Below, in pieces: positions 62,137-62,264 of a stretch of 62,264 bases of DNA. The notes below the pieces were generated by a model. That model saw nothing but the letters and a program-made list of their open reading frames with translations. It did not search any database and was not told the origin of the DNA. The DNA is from DATJSN01 sp035504095 (GTDB lineage Bacteria > Planctomycetota > Phycisphaerae > WQYP01), in assembly GCA_035504095.1 (NCBI GenBank), contig DATJSN010000068.1:1-62264 (forward strand), written 5' to 3'. Each line of letters begins with the position of its first letter. Positions within the stretch are counted from its first letter, which is position 1. Position numbers and translations under genes: made by a program.

Positions 62137-62152
62137 GGGTCGAGACAGAGCC
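62137..62152. repeat. Right terminal inverted repeat of the IS5-type element
   Basis: GGGTCGAGACAGAGCC, the exact reverse complement of 61130-61145. Confidence 0.85.
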
Positions 62153-62227
62153 CCTAAGAGGCTGTTCTACATTGAATTCCGAAGTTATTAAATGCCTCGG
62201 CATGCGGAGTGTGCCTGCTACAAACCA

Positions 62228-62264
62228 AGGCCGGAGTGGGATTCGAACCCACGACAAACGGATT
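62228..62264 (-). tRNA. tRNA-Cys (GCA), 3' part only
   Basis: Read on the minus strand, the sequence shows loop end AA, an anticodon-stem 3' strand TCCGT, variable loop TTGTC, T-arm GTGGG-TTCGAAT-CCCAC, and acceptor strand TCCGGCC with discriminator T. AATCCGT after the loop and a U discriminator match tRNA-Cys (whose anticodon stem reads ACGGATTGCAAATCCGT). The 5' half lies beyond the window. The CCA is not encoded (TGG follows the discriminator). Confidence 0.85.

Larger units (their letters stand above)
61130..62152 (-). mobile_element. IS5-type insertion sequence with perfect 16-bp terminal inverted repeats
   Basis: The element is bounded by GGCTCTGTCTCGACCC (61130-61145) and its exact reverse complement (62137-62152), giving 1023 bases. 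It carries one leftward DDE transposase gene. No target duplication is visible by eye next to the repeats. It lies 75 bases from the 3' end of tRNA-Cys. The perfect repeats and intact frame suggest recent activity. Confidence 0.85.

Noticed and set aside
1..62264. CRISPR arrays
   Set aside because: No regularly spaced direct repeats were seen. The only repeated tracts are the Sel1 units and two dispersed intergenic repeats.

Overview
The window looks like chromosomal DNA of a planctomycete, most likely class Phycisphaerae. This is inferred from gene content: two PEP-CTERM proteins, a pseudopilin with an H-x9-DG motif, a HYExAFE-family protein, a futalosine-pathway menaquinone gene (mqnC), Sel1-repeat secreted proteins, a DUF3472 protein, and A/T-rich 'accgcaaagacgcgaag'-type intergenic repeats. 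No 16S gene is present, so the placement stays an inference. Most of the window is ordinary housekeeping DNA, densely packed and transcribed in short opposing blocks. Nine convergent gene pairs have stop codons within about 25 bases of each other or overlapping.

Layout. 1-3.7 kb: the last codons of an IS110-type transposase, an SH3 membrane protein, a Sel1 protein, a D-2-hydroxyacid dehydrogenase and a ParD/ParE-like toxin-antitoxin pair. 3.7-10.2 kb: a 1320-residue MFS + acyltransferase + ACP + acyl-ligase fusion, a 50-residue basic protein, an ankyrin protein and a PfkB sugar kinase. 10.3-16.8 kb: a polyprenyl diphosphate synthase and UbiA-like protein, a secreted PKD/TPR protein, YchF and a PEP-CTERM protein with a structured leader. 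17-25.5 kb: a siroheme nitrite/sulfite reductase, an endonuclease III relative, a MATE pump, a Phd/VapC-like pair, TyrRS, a CPBP protease and TrpC with a probable CTG start. 25.5-30.5 kb: an orphan VapB-like antitoxin, an 11-repeat Sel1 protein, RlmN, HisRS and a HYExAFE protein. 30.4-37.8 kb: Maf, a heptosyltransferase and Dus in one leftward operon, then a hydrolase, a TlpA-like protein, AroB and DprA. 37.8-48.9 kb: an Asn-rich heptad lipoprotein, a Nudix protein, divergent CHAD and Ppx-HD genes (polyphosphate), an endonuclease-type MutL, an IleRS with a degenerate C-terminal zinc site, a MazG-like protein and a GT39 glycosyltransferase. 48.9-56.6 kb: a 1455-residue AsmA/TamB-like protein, MqnC, IspE and a DUF3472 protein. 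56.7-58.9 kb: a promoter, a cobalamin riboswitch and a two-gene operon (PEP-CTERM protein, pseudopilin). 59-62.3 kb: a phosphohexomutase, an HdeD-like protein, a complete IS5-type element and the 3' part of tRNA-Cys.

The best candidate for something new is the cobalamin riboswitch, whose leader of about 430 bases feeds a PEP-CTERM surface protein and a pseudopilin instead of a B12 transport or synthesis gene. This suggests a vitamin B12-controlled cell-surface apparatus. Other notable points are the ACP-containing lysophospholipid-repair fusion, two toxin-antitoxin operons that look leaderless with operators overlapping their promoters, a CTG-initiated trpC, and an IleRS that has lost three of four zinc cysteines.
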